A stretch of 64,000 nt of DNA from Streptomyces cucumeris. GTDB taxonomy: Bacteria; Actinomycetota; Actinomycetes; Streptomycetales; Streptomycetaceae. A program made the translations under genes and the position numbers. Location of the stretch: the NCBI RefSeq assembly GCF_024295805.1, contig NZ_JANCLX010000001.1, positions 233,891 through 297,890 on the forward strand, written 5' to 3'. Shown in pieces: positions 37,003 through 45,994 of this stretch. Below the pieces are notes generated by a model, which saw nothing but the letters and a program-made list of their open reading frames with translations, did not search any database and was not told the DNA's origin. How positions within the stretch are numbered: position 1 is the stretch's first letter; every line of letters starts with the position of its first letter.

Positions 37003-38055
37003 ATGGCGTTGCGGTTGCTCCGCGGCAAGGACGGCAGGCTCACGGCCTACGCACCGGTGGCGGGAGGTGTCGCCCGCTGGACCGAGGAGCGTCCGGGAGG
37101 GCCGTCGTGGACGGGCCCCCGGCTGATAGCCGCCCCGGACCTCGGCGCGGTGACGGTCGCTCAGGGTGCCGACGGCTATGCGCATCTGGTGGGGCTGCGG
37201 CGCAAGCCCGGCCCCGAGGGCGAGCCCCCACGGATCGATGTCGTCCATGCCACCCAGTTCCAGACGGGCCGTCCGCTGACCGCATGGCATGCGCTCGGCA
37301 CCCCGCACCCCAAGGACCGGGGGAAGGCGGCGCGCACCGGCGCGCCCGCCGTGGCCGTGGACTCCTCGGGCGCGGTGCATGTCTTCGTCCGCAACGCCGG
37401 GCACGGGGTGAGCTGCCGCCGCCAGGACGCCAAGGGCAAATGGGGCGGCTGGACCGACCTGAAGGGCAAGGACGTACTCGACGGGCTGTCCGCCGCCGCG
37501 ACCGCCGACGGCCGGGTCGAACTCCTCGCCCCGGCCGGTGCGGGAGCCGCCCTGCGCTGGTTCCAGCCGGAGCCCGGCGGCACCCTGCGCCGCGGGGACG
37601 ACATACCGGCACGCGTCCAGGCGTGGTCCGCCTCCGCCGTGGAGAGCAGCCGGGACACCGTCACCCACTACTGGCGGGACGCGGACGGCGGCGGGCTGCT
37701 CGCCTGGCGCCCGGAGACCGAGGACACCGTGGCCCTGGGCGGGGAGGAGGGCTCCGGACCGGTCGCCGTGCTGCGCGCCCCGGTGGACGGCCACGACTGC
37801 ACCGTCCTGGTCCACCGCGACACCCGGAGCGGACGGCTGTCCGTCGCCGCCCATCCGACGGAGGACGAGGCGGCGGGCGTGTGGTGGACGCCCTCGGGCG
37901 AACAGGGCGCGCATGACCCGGCGCTGGCCCTCGACGGCATGGGACGGGTGGTGCTGGCCGCCCTCTCCCTGGACGGCGCGCTGCTGGTGGCCCGTCAGAA
38001 GACCGATGAACGCGGTCTGGCTCTCCGGGCCTGGAGCCGTGCCGGCGGCCGCTGA
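37003..38055 (+). CDS. Predicted beta-propeller-like protein, unknown function
   Basis: 350 residues, ATG at 37003 preceded by GGGGAGGG. No signal peptide. The sequence consists of short strands with repeated GxxHL/HVF and GWTDL-type elements (DGYAHLVGLRR, SGAVHVFVRNA, KGKWGGWTDLKGKD, DGRVELLAPA) spaced about 45-50 residues apart, which looks like propeller blades of the tectonin or PLL-lectin type. No catalytic motif. I do not recognise a specific family. It probably binds a sugar or protein partner in the cytoplasm. A strong hairpin follows the stop. Confidence 0.6.
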   Translation: MALRLLRGKDGRLTAYAPVAGGVARWTEERPGGPSWTGPRLIAAPDLGAVTVAQGADGYAHLVGLRRKPGPEGEPPRIDVVHATQFQTGRPLTAWHALGTPHPKDRGKAARTGAPAVAVDSSGAVHVFVRNAGHGVSCRRQDAKGKWGGWTDLKGKDVLDGLSAAATADGRVELLAPAGAGAALRWFQPEPGGTLRRGDDIPARVQAWSASAVESSRDTVTHYWRDADGGGLLAWRPETEDTVALGGEEGSGPVAVLRAPVDGHDCTVLVHRDTRSGRLSVAAHPTEDEAAGVWWTPSGEQGAHDPALALDGMGRVVLAALSLDGALLVARQKTDERGLALRAWSRAGGR

Positions 38056-38099
38056 GCGGGCCGCAGGCGGCCCTGGTAGACGCCGGGAGACGCCGACGG

Positions 38100-38135
38100 G
38101 GCGCCGGACGGATCGTCAGGGATCCGTCCGGCGCC
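38100..38135. terminator. Bidirectional terminator between propeller-like gene and fadB
   Basis: A perfect 15-nt stem (38100-38114 with 38121-38135) and a six-base loop lies between two convergent genes. It can serve both. Confidence 0.88.
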
Positions 38136-38162
38136 CGTGGATCAGGGGCCGGGAGGCCGCCG

Positions 38163-40292
38163 TCAGGCCGGAACGCTGGCCACGCCCGGGGCCAGGAACG
38201 GCTTGCCGTTCACCCGCTCCGAGACGCCCTCGCGGTCCAGGTACGGCGTGATGCCGCCCAGGTGGAAGGGCCAGCCCGCACCGGTGATCAGGCACAGGTC
38301 GATGTCCTGCGCCTCGGCGACGACGCCCTCCTCGAGCATCAGGCCGATCTCCTGTGCCACGGCGTCCAGCACCCGGTCGCGCACCTGCTCCTCGGTCAGC
38401 ACGGTGTCGCCCTGCTGCATCAGCGCGAGCACCTCCGGGTCCAGCTCCGGCTTCCCGGAGTCATGGACGTAGAAGCCGCGCTTGCCCGCCTCGACCACGC
38501 GCTTGAGGTTCTCCGAGACCGTGAAGCGGTCCGGGAACGCGCGGTTGAGCGTCTGCGAGACATGCAGACCGATGGCCGGGCCGACCAGCTCCAGCAGCAC
38601 CAGCGGGGACATCGGCAGACCGAGCGGCTCGATGCCCCGCTCCGCCACGTCGACCGGGGTGCCCTCGTCGATGACGTTCTGGATCTCGCCCATGAAGCGG
38701 GTCAGGATCCGGTTGACCACGAACGCCGGGGCGTCCTTGGTCAGCACGGCGGTCTTCTTCAGCTTCTTCGCCACGCCGAAGGCGGTGGCCAGCGACGCGT
38801 CATCGGTCTGCTCACCGCGGACGATCTCCAGCAGCGGCAGCACCGCGACCGGGTTGAAGAAGTGGAAGCCCACGACCCGCTCGGGGTGCTTGAGCTTGGA
38901 CGCCATCTCGGAGACCGACAGCGAGGAGGTGTTGGTGGCGAGGATGGCGTGCTCCGGCACGACCGCCTCGACCTCGGCGAACACCTTCTGCTTGACGCCC
39001 ATCTCCTCGAAGACGGCCTCGATGACGAAGTCGGCGTCACCGAACGCGGCGGCCTTGTCCAGGGAGCCGGTGACCAGGGCCTTGAGGCGGTTGGCCTTGT
39101 CCTGGTTGACCCGGCCCTTGAGCAGCAGCTTGTCGATCTCGCCGTGGACGTAGCCGACGCCCTTGTCCACGCGCTCCTGGTCGATGTCGGTCAGCACGAC
39201 CGGCACCTCAAGACGGCGGGCGAACAGCATCGCGAGCTGCGAGGCCATCAGACCGGCGCCCACGACGCCCACCTTGGTGACCGGACGGGCCAGCGACTTG
39301 TCCGGCGCACCGGCCGGACGCTTGCCGCGCTTCTGCACCAGGTTGAAGGCGTAGATACCGCTGCGCAGCTCACCGCCCATGATCAGGTCGGCCAGCGCCT
39401 GGTCCTCGGCGTCGAAGCCGTGGTCCAGGTCGCCGTCGCGGGAGGCGTCGATGATGTCCAGCGCCCGGTAGGCGGCCGGGGCCGCGCCGTGCACCTTGCT
39501 GTCGGCGACGGCACGGCCGCGGACGACCGCCTCGTGCCAGGCGTCGCCGCGGTCCACCTCGGGCCGGGCGATCCGGATCTCGCCGCGGAGGACGGCCGCG
39601 GTCCAGATCAGCGACTGCTCCAGGAAGTCCGCGCCCTCGAAGATCGCGTCCGCGATCCCGAGCTCGTAGACCTGCTGTCCCTTGAGCTGCTTGTTCTGGT
39701 TGAGCGAGTTCTCGATGATCACCTTGACGGCGCGCTCGGCGCCGATCAGGTTCGGCAGCAGGGCGCAGCCGCCCCAGCCGGGGACCAGACCGAGGAAGAC
39801 CTCGGGCAGCGAGAAGGCGGGCAGCGCGGCCGAGACCGTGCGGTAGGAGCAGTGCAGCCCGACCTCGACACCGCCGCCCATCGCCGCGCCGTTGTAGTAC
39901 GCGAAGGTGGGCACGGCCAGCGAGGACAGCCGCTTGAAGACCGCGTGGCCGCCCTGGCCGATGGCGAGCGCGTCCTCGCGGCTGCGGAGCAGCTCCACGC
40001 CCTTGAGGTCGGCGCCGACGGCGAAGATGAACGGCTTGCCGGTGAGGCCCACACCGACGATCGTGCCGTCGGCCGCCTCCTTCTCGACCTGGTCGATCGC
40101 CGTGTTGAGGTGGGCGAGCGAGGCCGGGCCGAAGGTGGTCGGCTTGGTGTGGTCCAGGCCGTTGTCCAGGGTGATGAGCGCGAAGCGGCCCGCGTTCTGG
40201 GGGAGGTCGAGGTGGCGGACGTGCGCCTGGGTCACGACCTCGTCCGGGAACAGCTCGGCGGCTCCCTTGAGAAGCTCTGCGGTGGTGGTCAC
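38163..40292 (-). CDS. fadB: Multifunctional fatty acid oxidation protein FadB
   Basis: 709 residues. GTG at 40292 overlaps the thiolase stop by 4 nt, after a GAGGGG ribosome site. N-terminal enoyl-CoA hydratase (GAAMGGGVEVGLHCSY; PEVFLGLVPGWGG) and C-terminal 3-hydroxyacyl-CoA dehydrogenase (Rossmann VGVVGAGLMASQLA, then FHFFNPVAVLPLLEIV). It catalyses steps two and three of beta-oxidation on acyl-CoA in the cytosol. Translation is coupled to the thiolase, so the two make the FadAB complex. Both probably answer to the operator found before the thiolase gene. Confidence 0.95.
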   Translation of the reverse strand: MTTTAELLKGAAELFPDEVVTQAHVRHLDLPQNAGRFALITLDNGLDHTKPTTFGPASLAHLNTAIDQVEKEAADGTIVGVGLTGKPFIFAVGADLKGVELLRSREDALAIGQGGHAVFKRLSSLAVPTFAYYNGAAMGGGVEVGLHCSYRTVSAALPAFSLPEVFLGLVPGWGGCALLPNLIGAERAVKVIIENSLNQNKQLKGQQVYELGIADAIFEGADFLEQSLIWTAAVLRGEIRIARPEVDRGDAWHEAVVRGRAVADSKVHGAAPAAYRALDIIDASRDGDLDHGFDAEDQALADLIMGGELRSGIYAFNLVQKRGKRPAGAPDKSLARPVTKVGVVGAGLMASQLAMLFARRLEVPVVLTDIDQERVDKGVGYVHGEIDKLLLKGRVNQDKANRLKALVTGSLDKAAAFGDADFVIEAVFEEMGVKQKVFAEVEAVVPEHAILATNTSSLSVSEMASKLKHPERVVGFHFFNPVAVLPLLEIVRGEQTDDASLATAFGVAKKLKKTAVLTKDAPAFVVNRILTRFMGEIQNVIDEGTPVDVAERGIEPLGLPMSPLVLLELVGPAIGLHVSQTLNRAFPDRFTVSENLKRVVEAGKRGFYVHDSGKPELDPEVLALMQQGDTVLTEEQVRDRVLDAVAQEIGLMLEEGVVAEAQDIDLCLITGAGWPFHLGGITPYLDREGVSERVNGKPFLAPGVASVPA

Positions 40293-41506
40293 TTGTTCCC
40301 CTCGAAGTGCGGGTTCTCCCAGATCACCGTGGCGCCCATGCCGAAGCCGACGCACATGGTGGTGATGCCGTAGCGGACCTCGGGCTGCTCCTCGAACTGC
40401 CGGGACAGCTGGGTCATCAGACGGACGCCGGAGGAGGCGAGCGGGTGGCCGAAGGCGATCGCGCCGCCGTACTGGTTGACGCGCGGGTCGTCGTCGGCGA
40501 TGCCGTAGTGGTCCAGGAAGGACAGCACCTGGACGGCGAACGCCTCGTTGACCTCGAACAGGCCGATGTCGTCGATGGTCAGCCCCGCCTTGGCGAGGGC
40601 CTTCTTGGTCGACGGGACCGGGCCGTAGCCCATCACCTCGGGCTCGACGCCCGCGAAGGCGAAGGAGACCAGCCGCATCTTGACCGGGAGGCCCAGCTCA
40701 CGGGCGAAGTCCTCGGAGGCCAGCAGCGAGGCGGTGGCGCCGTCGTTGAGACCGGCGGAGTTGCCCGCGGTGATCCGGCCGTGCGGACGGAACGGGGTCT
40801 TCAGCCCGGCCAGGTTCTCCAGCGTGGTGCCCGGGCGCATCGGCTCGTCGGAGGTGGCCAGACCCCACCCGGTCTCGCCGCCCTCGGGGCTGGTGCGGCG
40901 CACCGAGATCGGCACCAGGTCCTGCTGGATCTTGCCGTTGGCGTAGGCCTTGGCGGCCTTCTCCTGGCTGCGCACCGCGTACTCGTCGGCCCGCTGCTTG
41001 GTCAGGTGCGGCAGCCGGTCGTGGAGGTTCTCCGCGGTCATGCCCATGAACAGGGCCGACTCGTCGACGAGCTTCTCCGAGACGAAGCGCGGGTTGGGGT
41101 CGACGGCCTCGCCCATCGGGTGGCGGCCCATGTGCTCGACACCGCCCGCGACCACCGCGTCGTAGGCGCCGAAGGCGATGGAGCCCGCGGTGGCGGTGAC
41201 GGCGGTCATCGCACCGGCACACATCCGGTCGATGGAGTAGCCGGGGACGGACTGGGGCAGCCCGGCGAGGATGCCCGCGGTGCGGCCGAGGGTCAGGCCC
41301 TGGTCACCGATCTGCGTCGTCGCGGCGACGGCGACCTCGTCGATGCGCTCCGGCGGCAGGTCCGGGTTGCGTCGCAGCAGCTCCCGGATGCACTTGACGA
41401 CCATGTCATCGGCGCGGGTCTCGTGGTAGATGCCCTTCGGGCCCGCCTTGCCGAATGGGGTGCGGACGCCGTCGACGAAGACGACGTCCCTAGCGGTACG
41501 AGGCAC
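40289..41506 (-). CDS. fadA: Acetyl-CoA C-acyltransferase (thiolase FadA)
   Basis: 405 residues from the GTG at 41506, which follows GGAGGAGAGCC. Catalytic residues are clear: the nucleophile Cys in RMCAGAMTA, the His of AFGHPLASSG and the second Cys of MCVGFGMG. It cleaves 3-ketoacyl-CoA to acetyl-CoA and a shorter acyl-CoA. First gene of the pair with fadB. A short palindrome at 41579-41590 upstream is a candidate regulatory site. Confidence 0.95.
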   Translation of the reverse strand: MPRTARDVVFVDGVRTPFGKAGPKGIYHETRADDMVVKCIRELLRRNPDLPPERIDEVAVAATTQIGDQGLTLGRTAGILAGLPQSVPGYSIDRMCAGAMTAVTATAGSIAFGAYDAVVAGGVEHMGRHPMGEAVDPNPRFVSEKLVDESALFMGMTAENLHDRLPHLTKQRADEYAVRSQEKAAKAYANGKIQQDLVPISVRRTSPEGGETGWGLATSDEPMRPGTTLENLAGLKTPFRPHGRITAGNSAGLNDGATASLLASEDFARELGLPVKMRLVSFAFAGVEPEVMGYGPVPSTKKALAKAGLTIDDIGLFEVNEAFAVQVLSFLDHYGIADDDPRVNQYGGAIAFGHPLASSGVRLMTQLSRQFEEQPEVRYGITTMCVGFGMGATVIWENPHFEGNK

Positions 41507-41578
41507 GTTGGCTCTCCTCCAGGTGCGGGATGGCACTGCTGCGGGCACGCCTGTGACGGCGTGCGCACACCCTCATGC

Positions 41579-41590
41579 TACTTATGAGTA
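41579..41590. promoter_or_regulatory. Palindrome upstream of the thiolase gene
   Basis: TACTTATGAGTA: TACT and AGTA are complementary around TATG. It is located 73-84 nt before the GTG. Its AT richness against the neighbourhood and its symmetry suit a TetR-type fatty-acid regulator, but none is encoded next to it. Confidence 0.4.
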
Positions 41591-41675
41591 ACCACGGTGC
41601 CCAGTCCCCGCCGCCGGAGCGTCGAAGGTCACAGACCCGAGCGGCCGCACACCCCGCCCCTCCCCGTGCCGGACC

Positions 41676-42953
41676 TCAGGCCGGAGTCGCCTCCAGGGCC
41701 CCGGTGAGCACCTCGGCCACCTGGTCGATCTGCCAGGCGCGGGCGCCGTGACCGGCCAGCACGGTGGCCACGGCCTCCGGGCTCGGCTCCTGCGGGGGTT
41801 CCCAGCACAGCCGCCGCACGGTGTCCGGGGCGATCAGGTTCTCCTGGGGCAGGTTCAGCCGCTCGGCCAGCGCCGTCACCGCGGCCCGCGCCGCGGAGAG
41901 CCGCGCCGCCGCGACCGGGTCCTTGTCGGCCCACGCCCGGGGCGGCGGAGGTCCGGCCACCGGCTGTCCCGGCTGGGGGAGTTCCGTCTCCGGCAGGGCC
42001 CGCGCCCGGTCCACCGCGGCCTGCCACTGCTCGAGCTGGCGGCGGCTGATCCGGTGGCCGAAGCCGTTCAGCGCGGACAGCGCCCGCACACTGGTCGGCA
42101 CCGCGAGCGCGGCCTCGACGATCGCCGCGTCCCCCAGCACCTTGCCCGGGGAGACATCGCGGCGCTGGGCGATCTGGTCCCGGGCCGTCCACAGCTCGCG
42201 CACCACGGCCATCTGCCGGCGCCGCCGGACCTTGTGCATCCCCGATGTCCGCCGCCAGGGGTCCTTGCGCGGCGGGGCGGGCGGGGCCGCGGCGATGGCC
42301 GCGAACTCCTGGTGCGCCCAGTCCAGCTTCCCCTGCCGGGTCAGCTCCTCCTCCAGCGCGTCGCGCAGGTCCACCAGCAGCTCCACGTCGAGCGCGGCGT
42401 AGTGCAGCCAGGGCTCGGGCAGCGGACGGGTGGACCAGTCGACGGCGGAGTGGCCCTTCTCCAGGGCGTAGCCGAGGATGTTCTCGACCATGGCGCCGAG
42501 TCCCACCCGGGCGAACCCGGCCAGCCGGCCCGCGAGTTCGGTGTCGAAGAGCCGGGCCGGGACCATGCCTATGTCACGCAGGCACGGCAGGTCCTGGGTC
42601 GCGGCGTGCAGGACCCACTCGGTGTCGGCGATGGCGTCCCCCAGCCCCGAGAGGTCGGGGCAGCCGACGGGGTCGATCAGTGCGGTCCCCGCTCCGGCCC
42701 GGCGCAGCTGGACCAGGTAGGCCCGCTGTCCGTAGCGGTAGCCGGAGGCACGCTCGGCGTCCACGGCCACCGGTCCGTGGCCCGCGGCGAAGGCCGCCAC
42801 GACCTCGGCGAGCGCGTCCGCGTCCGCGGTGACGGGCGGGATGCCCTCGCGCGGCTCCAGCAAGGGGACCGGCGCCGGGGGGAGGTCGTCCGGAGGAGCG
42901 CCCCCGGTGGTTCGCAGTGTCGTCTCTGCTGCGGTCTCTTGGGCGTCGGTCAC
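41676..42953 (-). CDS. Ribonuclease D-like 3'-5' exonuclease
   Basis: 425 residues, GTG at 42953. The DEDDy exonuclease domain spans residues 40-210: first site VAVDAE, second TQDL, third HYAALDVELLVDL with the Tyr. The HRDC domain follows at about 240-310 (VRELWTARDQIAQRRDVSPGKVLGDAAI). A C-terminal HRDC-like part closes the protein. Trims 3' ends of structured RNA such as tRNA precursors. Streptomycete versions are slightly longer than E. coli RNase D. It is 111 nt from the response regulator gene, which carries its own hairpin. Confidence 0.92.
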   Translation of the reverse strand: MTDAQETAAETTLRTTGGAPPDDLPPAPVPLLEPREGIPPVTADADALAEVVAAFAAGHGPVAVDAERASGYRYGQRAYLVQLRRAGAGTALIDPVGCPDLSGLGDAIADTEWVLHAATQDLPCLRDIGMVPARLFDTELAGRLAGFARVGLGAMVENILGYALEKGHSAVDWSTRPLPEPWLHYAALDVELLVDLRDALEEELTRQGKLDWAHQEFAAIAAAPPAPPRKDPWRRTSGMHKVRRRRQMAVVRELWTARDQIAQRRDVSPGKVLGDAAIVEAALAVPTSVRALSALNGFGHRISRRQLEQWQAAVDRARALPETELPQPGQPVAGPPPPRAWADKDPVAAARLSAARAAVTALAERLNLPQENLIAPDTVRRLCWEPPQEPSPEAVATVLAGHGARAWQIDQVAEVLTGALEATPA

Positions 42954-42988
42954 CTGTCAAGGGTAGCTGTGTACGCCGGGTACGCAGG

Positions 42989-43022
42989 GCGCCCGTCGAC
43001 GGAACGTTCCGTCGACGGGCGC
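42989..43022 (-). terminator. 34-nt perfect palindrome after the response regulator gene
   Basis: Bases 42989-43005 and 43006-43022 are exact complements with no unpaired spacer. It lies between the response-regulator stop and the RNase D start on the minus strand. A hairpin with a small loop at GAACGTTC is the likely RNA form, ending the regulator transcript. Its two-fold DNA symmetry is also compatible with a binding site. Confidence 0.75.
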
Positions 43023-43066
43023 GGAGACCGGCGGGGCGGCGCGGTGGGCGGGTGGGTGGATACGGC

Positions 43067-43726
43067 TCAGTGGATGATCCCGGTACGCAGTGCGACCGCG
43101 ACCATTCCGGCACGGTCGCCGGTGCCCAGCTTGCGGGCGATCCGGGCGAGGTGGCTCTTCACGGTGAGGGCGGACAGGCCCATCGAGACGCCGATGGCCT
43201 TGTTGGACTGGCCCTCCGCAACCAGCCTCAGCACCTCGACCTCGCGGCCCGACAGCTCCCGGTAGCCCCCGGGGTGGCCGGGCGCGCCCGGCGGGCGGCG
43301 GTGCATCCGGGCGGCGGCGCCGAGCGGGGCGGCGCCCGGACGGCCCGGGATGCCCAGGTTGGTGCGGGTGCCGGTGACGACGTAGCCCTTGACCCCTCCG
43401 GCCAGGGCGTTGCGTACGGCGCCGATGTCGTCGGCGGCGGAGAGGGCGAGGCCGTTCGGCCAGCCCGCGGCCCGGGTCTCGGACAGGAGGGTGAGGCCGG
43501 AGCCGTCGGGGAGGTGGACATCGGCGACGCAGATGTCCCGCGGGTTGCCGATTCGGGGACGGGCCTCCGCGATGGACGACGCCTCGATGACGTCGCGCAC
43601 CCCAAGGGCCCACAGATGACGGGTGACGGTGGAACGAACGCGGGGGTCGGCGACGACGACCATGGCCGTCGGCTTGTTCGGGCGGTAGGCGACCAGGCTG
43701 GACGGTTGCTCGAGGAGAACAGACAC
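43067..43726 (-). CDS. Orphan LuxR-type response regulator
   Basis: 219 residues, GTG at 43726 with AGGAGG four bases upstream. The receiver spans residues 18-125: VADVHLPDGSG carries the probable phospho-acceptor Asp, preceded by the acidic VADPRVRS and followed by the conserved Lys in GGVKGYVV. The C-terminal LuxR HTH reads ELSGREVEVLRLVAEGQSNKAIGVSMGLSALTVKSHL. No histidine kinase is adjacent, so phosphorylation, if used, comes from an unlinked kinase. AT-rich DNA upstream (about 43790-43860) should hold the promoter. Confidence 0.9.
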   Translation of the reverse strand: MSVLLEQPSSLVAYRPNKPTAMVVVADPRVRSTVTRHLWALGVRDVIEASSIAEARPRIGNPRDICVADVHLPDGSGLTLLSETRAAGWPNGLALSAADDIGAVRNALAGGVKGYVVTGTRTNLGIPGRPGAAPLGAAARMHRRPPGAPGHPGGYRELSGREVEVLRLVAEGQSNKAIGVSMGLSALTVKSHLARIARKLGTGDRAGMVAVALRTGIIH

Positions 43727-44027
43727 CAGGCCTCCTGGGAAGTGGTGGGACGGGTCACCACGTCCTTCGGCACCGATCCGGCCGGGCTTTAGAGAATGAT
43801 CACGATTTGGTGAGTAACAATTCGGGCAATTAGGACGGCTTTTCGATCAATGGCGTTCTTTTTCGGGACCCGGCGCTCCCCGGACCGCTCCGGGGGGCGC
43901 TCCCGCCGGGGCGCGACCCCCGGGCGGGCGCGCGGGTGCCGGGGTCCGAAGGGGGCGGACCGCGGGGTCGGTCATGGCCGGCCGCCGCCGCGGGCCGGAG
44001 CGCCCCGGCGGCGGACCGGGTCCGGCC
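43727..44027. other. Gene-free region between response regulator and DUF3000 gene
   Basis: No gene seen. Bases about 43790-43860 are far more AT-rich than the surroundings (a TGAGTAACAATT stretch) and probably contain the regulator's promoter. The rest (43870-44027) is GC-rich with no clear hairpin. Confidence 0.5.
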
Positions 44028-44771
44028 TCACCGCGGCTGCGGTCCCCGGCGCTGCGGCAGGGAGACGACGCCCGCCTCGGCGGCCCCCGCCGGGGGCAGA
44101 CCCGCGATCTGGCACAGCAGATCGCACCAGGCGGCCAGGTGCGCACCGGTGTCCGGGACGCCCGGCTCCGCCGCGTCCCCGCCCGGCCGCTCCTCCGGGT
44201 GCCGAGGGCCGGGGCGGGCCGGTTCGGGGGCCGGATGCTCCGAGGGGGTCCAGGAGGCGCGGATCTCGATCCGGGTGGACGGCTCCCGCTCGCCCATCGC
44301 GCCGAAATAGTGCGAGCTGGCCCGGGTCACCGTGCCGCTGGGCTCGCCGTAGGACAGCCCGCGCGCCTCCAGCGCGCCGGTCAGCCAGGACCAGCACACC
44401 TCGGGCAGCAGCGGGTCGGCCGCGATCTCCGGCTCCAGATCCGCGTGGACCAGCGTGACCAGGCGGAACGTTCCCTGCCAGGCGTCGTGCCCGGCCGGGT
44501 CGTGCAGCAGGATCAGCCGCCCCTCGGCCAGCTCGTCGTCCTCGTCCGCACCGTCCCCGCCGTCCTCGGTGACCACGGCCTCCAGGGCGTACGAGAAGGG
44601 GGCGAGCCGCCGCGGGGGTGGGGTCGGGTCGAGCTCCACCTCGGGCCGCACCCGCACACCGCGGAGCCCGGCGACCGCACGCCGGAAGGCGCGGGGGGCG
44701 CCCTCCCCACCCGCGTCCGTGTCGTCAGCCCCGTCAGCACCGTTCGAGAGGTGTCCTTGAACCGCTGCCAT
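44028..44771 (-). CDS. DUF3000 family protein
   Basis: 247 residues from the ATG at 44771; no clear ribosome site is present, so it may be translated from a leaderless message. The DUF3000 pattern is seen in [35 protein letters not shown] and in [19 protein letters not shown]. The last 80 residues add [15 protein letters not shown]. The family is restricted to actinobacteria and has no known biochemical role. It is divergent from hemE with 91 nt between the starts. That conserved pairing hints at a link with haem formation. Confidence 0.85.
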   Translation of the reverse strand: MAAVQGHLSNGADGADDTDAGGEGAPRAFRRAVAGLRGVRVRPEVELDPTPPPRRLAPFSYALEAVVTEDGGDGADEDDELAEGRLILLHDPAGHDAWQGTFRLVTLVHADLEPEIAADPLLPEVCWSWLTGALEARGLSYGEPSGTVTRASSHYFGAMGEREPSTRIEIRASWTPSEHPAPEPARPGPRHPEERPGGDAAEPGVPDTGAHLAAWCDLLCQIAGLPPAGAAEAGVVSLPQRRGPQPR

Positions 44772-44862
44772 GCCCGGAAGACTAGGCGCATCGAGGGCCT
44801 CAATCGGGGAGGAACACCCGGGTTGGCGGGTCACTCGTTCGGCCCGTGCGAAGATTTGGGGC

Positions 44863-45954
44863 ATGAGCGCCACAGAGCGGCCCTCGGGCCAGCAGCAGAC
44901 CGGCCGTTCCGCGACCCGTGCCACCGACGGTTCGGCCTTCGTGCGGGCCTGCCGGAGGGAGCCGGTGTCGCACACCCCGGTGTGGTTCATGCGGCAGGCC
45001 GGGCGCTCGCTGCCGGAGTACCGCAAGGTCCGCGAGGGCACCGCGATGCTGGAGTCCTGCATGCGGCCCGACCTGGTCACCGAGATCACGCTGCAGCCGG
45101 TGCGCCGCCACCAGGTGGACGCGGCGATCTACTTCAGCGACATCGTGGTGCCGCTCAAGGCCATCGGTCTCGACCTCGACATCAAGCCCGGGGTCGGCCC
45201 CGTCGTGGAGCAGCCGATCCGGACCCGGGCGGATCTGGAGCGGCTGCGTCCGCTCGAGCCGGACGATGTGAAGTACGTCACGGAAGCCGTCGGGATGCTC
45301 GTCGGCGAGCTCGGTGCCACCCCGCTGATCGGTTTCGCGGGTGCGCCTTTCACGCTCGCCAGCTATCTCGTGGAGGGCGGCCCCTCGCGCAACCACGAGC
45401 ACACCAAGGCCCTGATGTACGGGGACCCGGAGCTGTGGGCCGAGCTGCTGGACCGGCTCGCGGACATCACCGCGGCCTTCCTGAAGGTCCAGATCGAGGC
45501 GGGCGCCTCGGCGGTCCAGCTCTTCGACTCCTGGGTCGGCGCCCTGGCCCCGGCCGACTACCGGCGCAGCGTGATGCCCGCCTCCACCAAGGTCTTCGAT
45601 GCCGTCGCCGGATACGGCGTCCCGCGGATCCACTTCGGCGTCGGCACCGGTGAGCTGCTGGGGCTGCTGGGCGAGGCGGGCGCGGACGTCGTCGGCGTCG
45701 ACTGGCGGGTGCCGCTGGACGAGGCCGCCCGCCGGGTGGGCCCCGGCCGGGCCCTCCAGGGCAACCTCGACCCCGCGGTGCTCTTCGCCCCGCGCGCGGC
45801 GGTGGAGACCAAGGCGGCCGAGGTGCTGGACGCGGCCCGGGGCCTGGAGGGACATATCTTCAACCTCGGCCACGGGGTGCTGCCGACCACCGATCCGGAC
45901 GCGCTGACCCGGCTCGTGGAGTACGTCCACACCCACACCGAGCGCTCGGTCTGA
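44863..45954 (+). CDS. hemE: Uroporphyrinogen decarboxylase
   Basis: 363 residues from the ATG at 44863. The conserved N-terminal [16 protein letters not shown] and the following [19 protein letters not shown], and the [10 protein letters not shown] region, identify the enzyme. It removes four carboxyls from uroporphyrinogen III to yield coproporphyrinogen III in the cytosol. It is followed at 40 nt by a gene of unknown function and, further on, by hemG and hemQ, which complete the coproporphyrin-dependent branch used by actinobacteria. The upstream sequence lacks a strong ribosome site apart from GGGG. Confidence 0.97.
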   Translation: MSATERPSGQQQTGRSATRATDGSAFVRACRREPVSHTPVWFMRQAGRSLPEYRKVREGTAMLESCMRPDLVTEITLQPVRRHQVDAAIYFSDIVVPLKAIGLDLDIKPGVGPVVEQPIRTRADLERLRPLEPDDVKYVTEAVGMLVGELGATPLIGFAGAPFTLASYLVEGGPSRNHEHTKALMYGDPELWAELLDRLADITAAFLKVQIEAGASAVQLFDSWVGALAPADYRRSVMPASTKVFDAVAGYGVPRIHFGVGTGELLGLLGEAGADVVGVDWRVPLDEAARRVGPGRALQGNLDPAVLFAPRAAVETKAAEVLDAARGLEGHIFNLGHGVLPTTDPDALTRLVEYVHTHTERSV

Positions 45955-45994
45955 CGGCCGGAACCGCGCCAGGACACCGCGCGTCGTTTCGATC

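Noticed and set aside
38262..40373. Long plus-strand frame opposite fadB
   Set aside because: Antisense shadow of a gene with complete enzymatic motifs.
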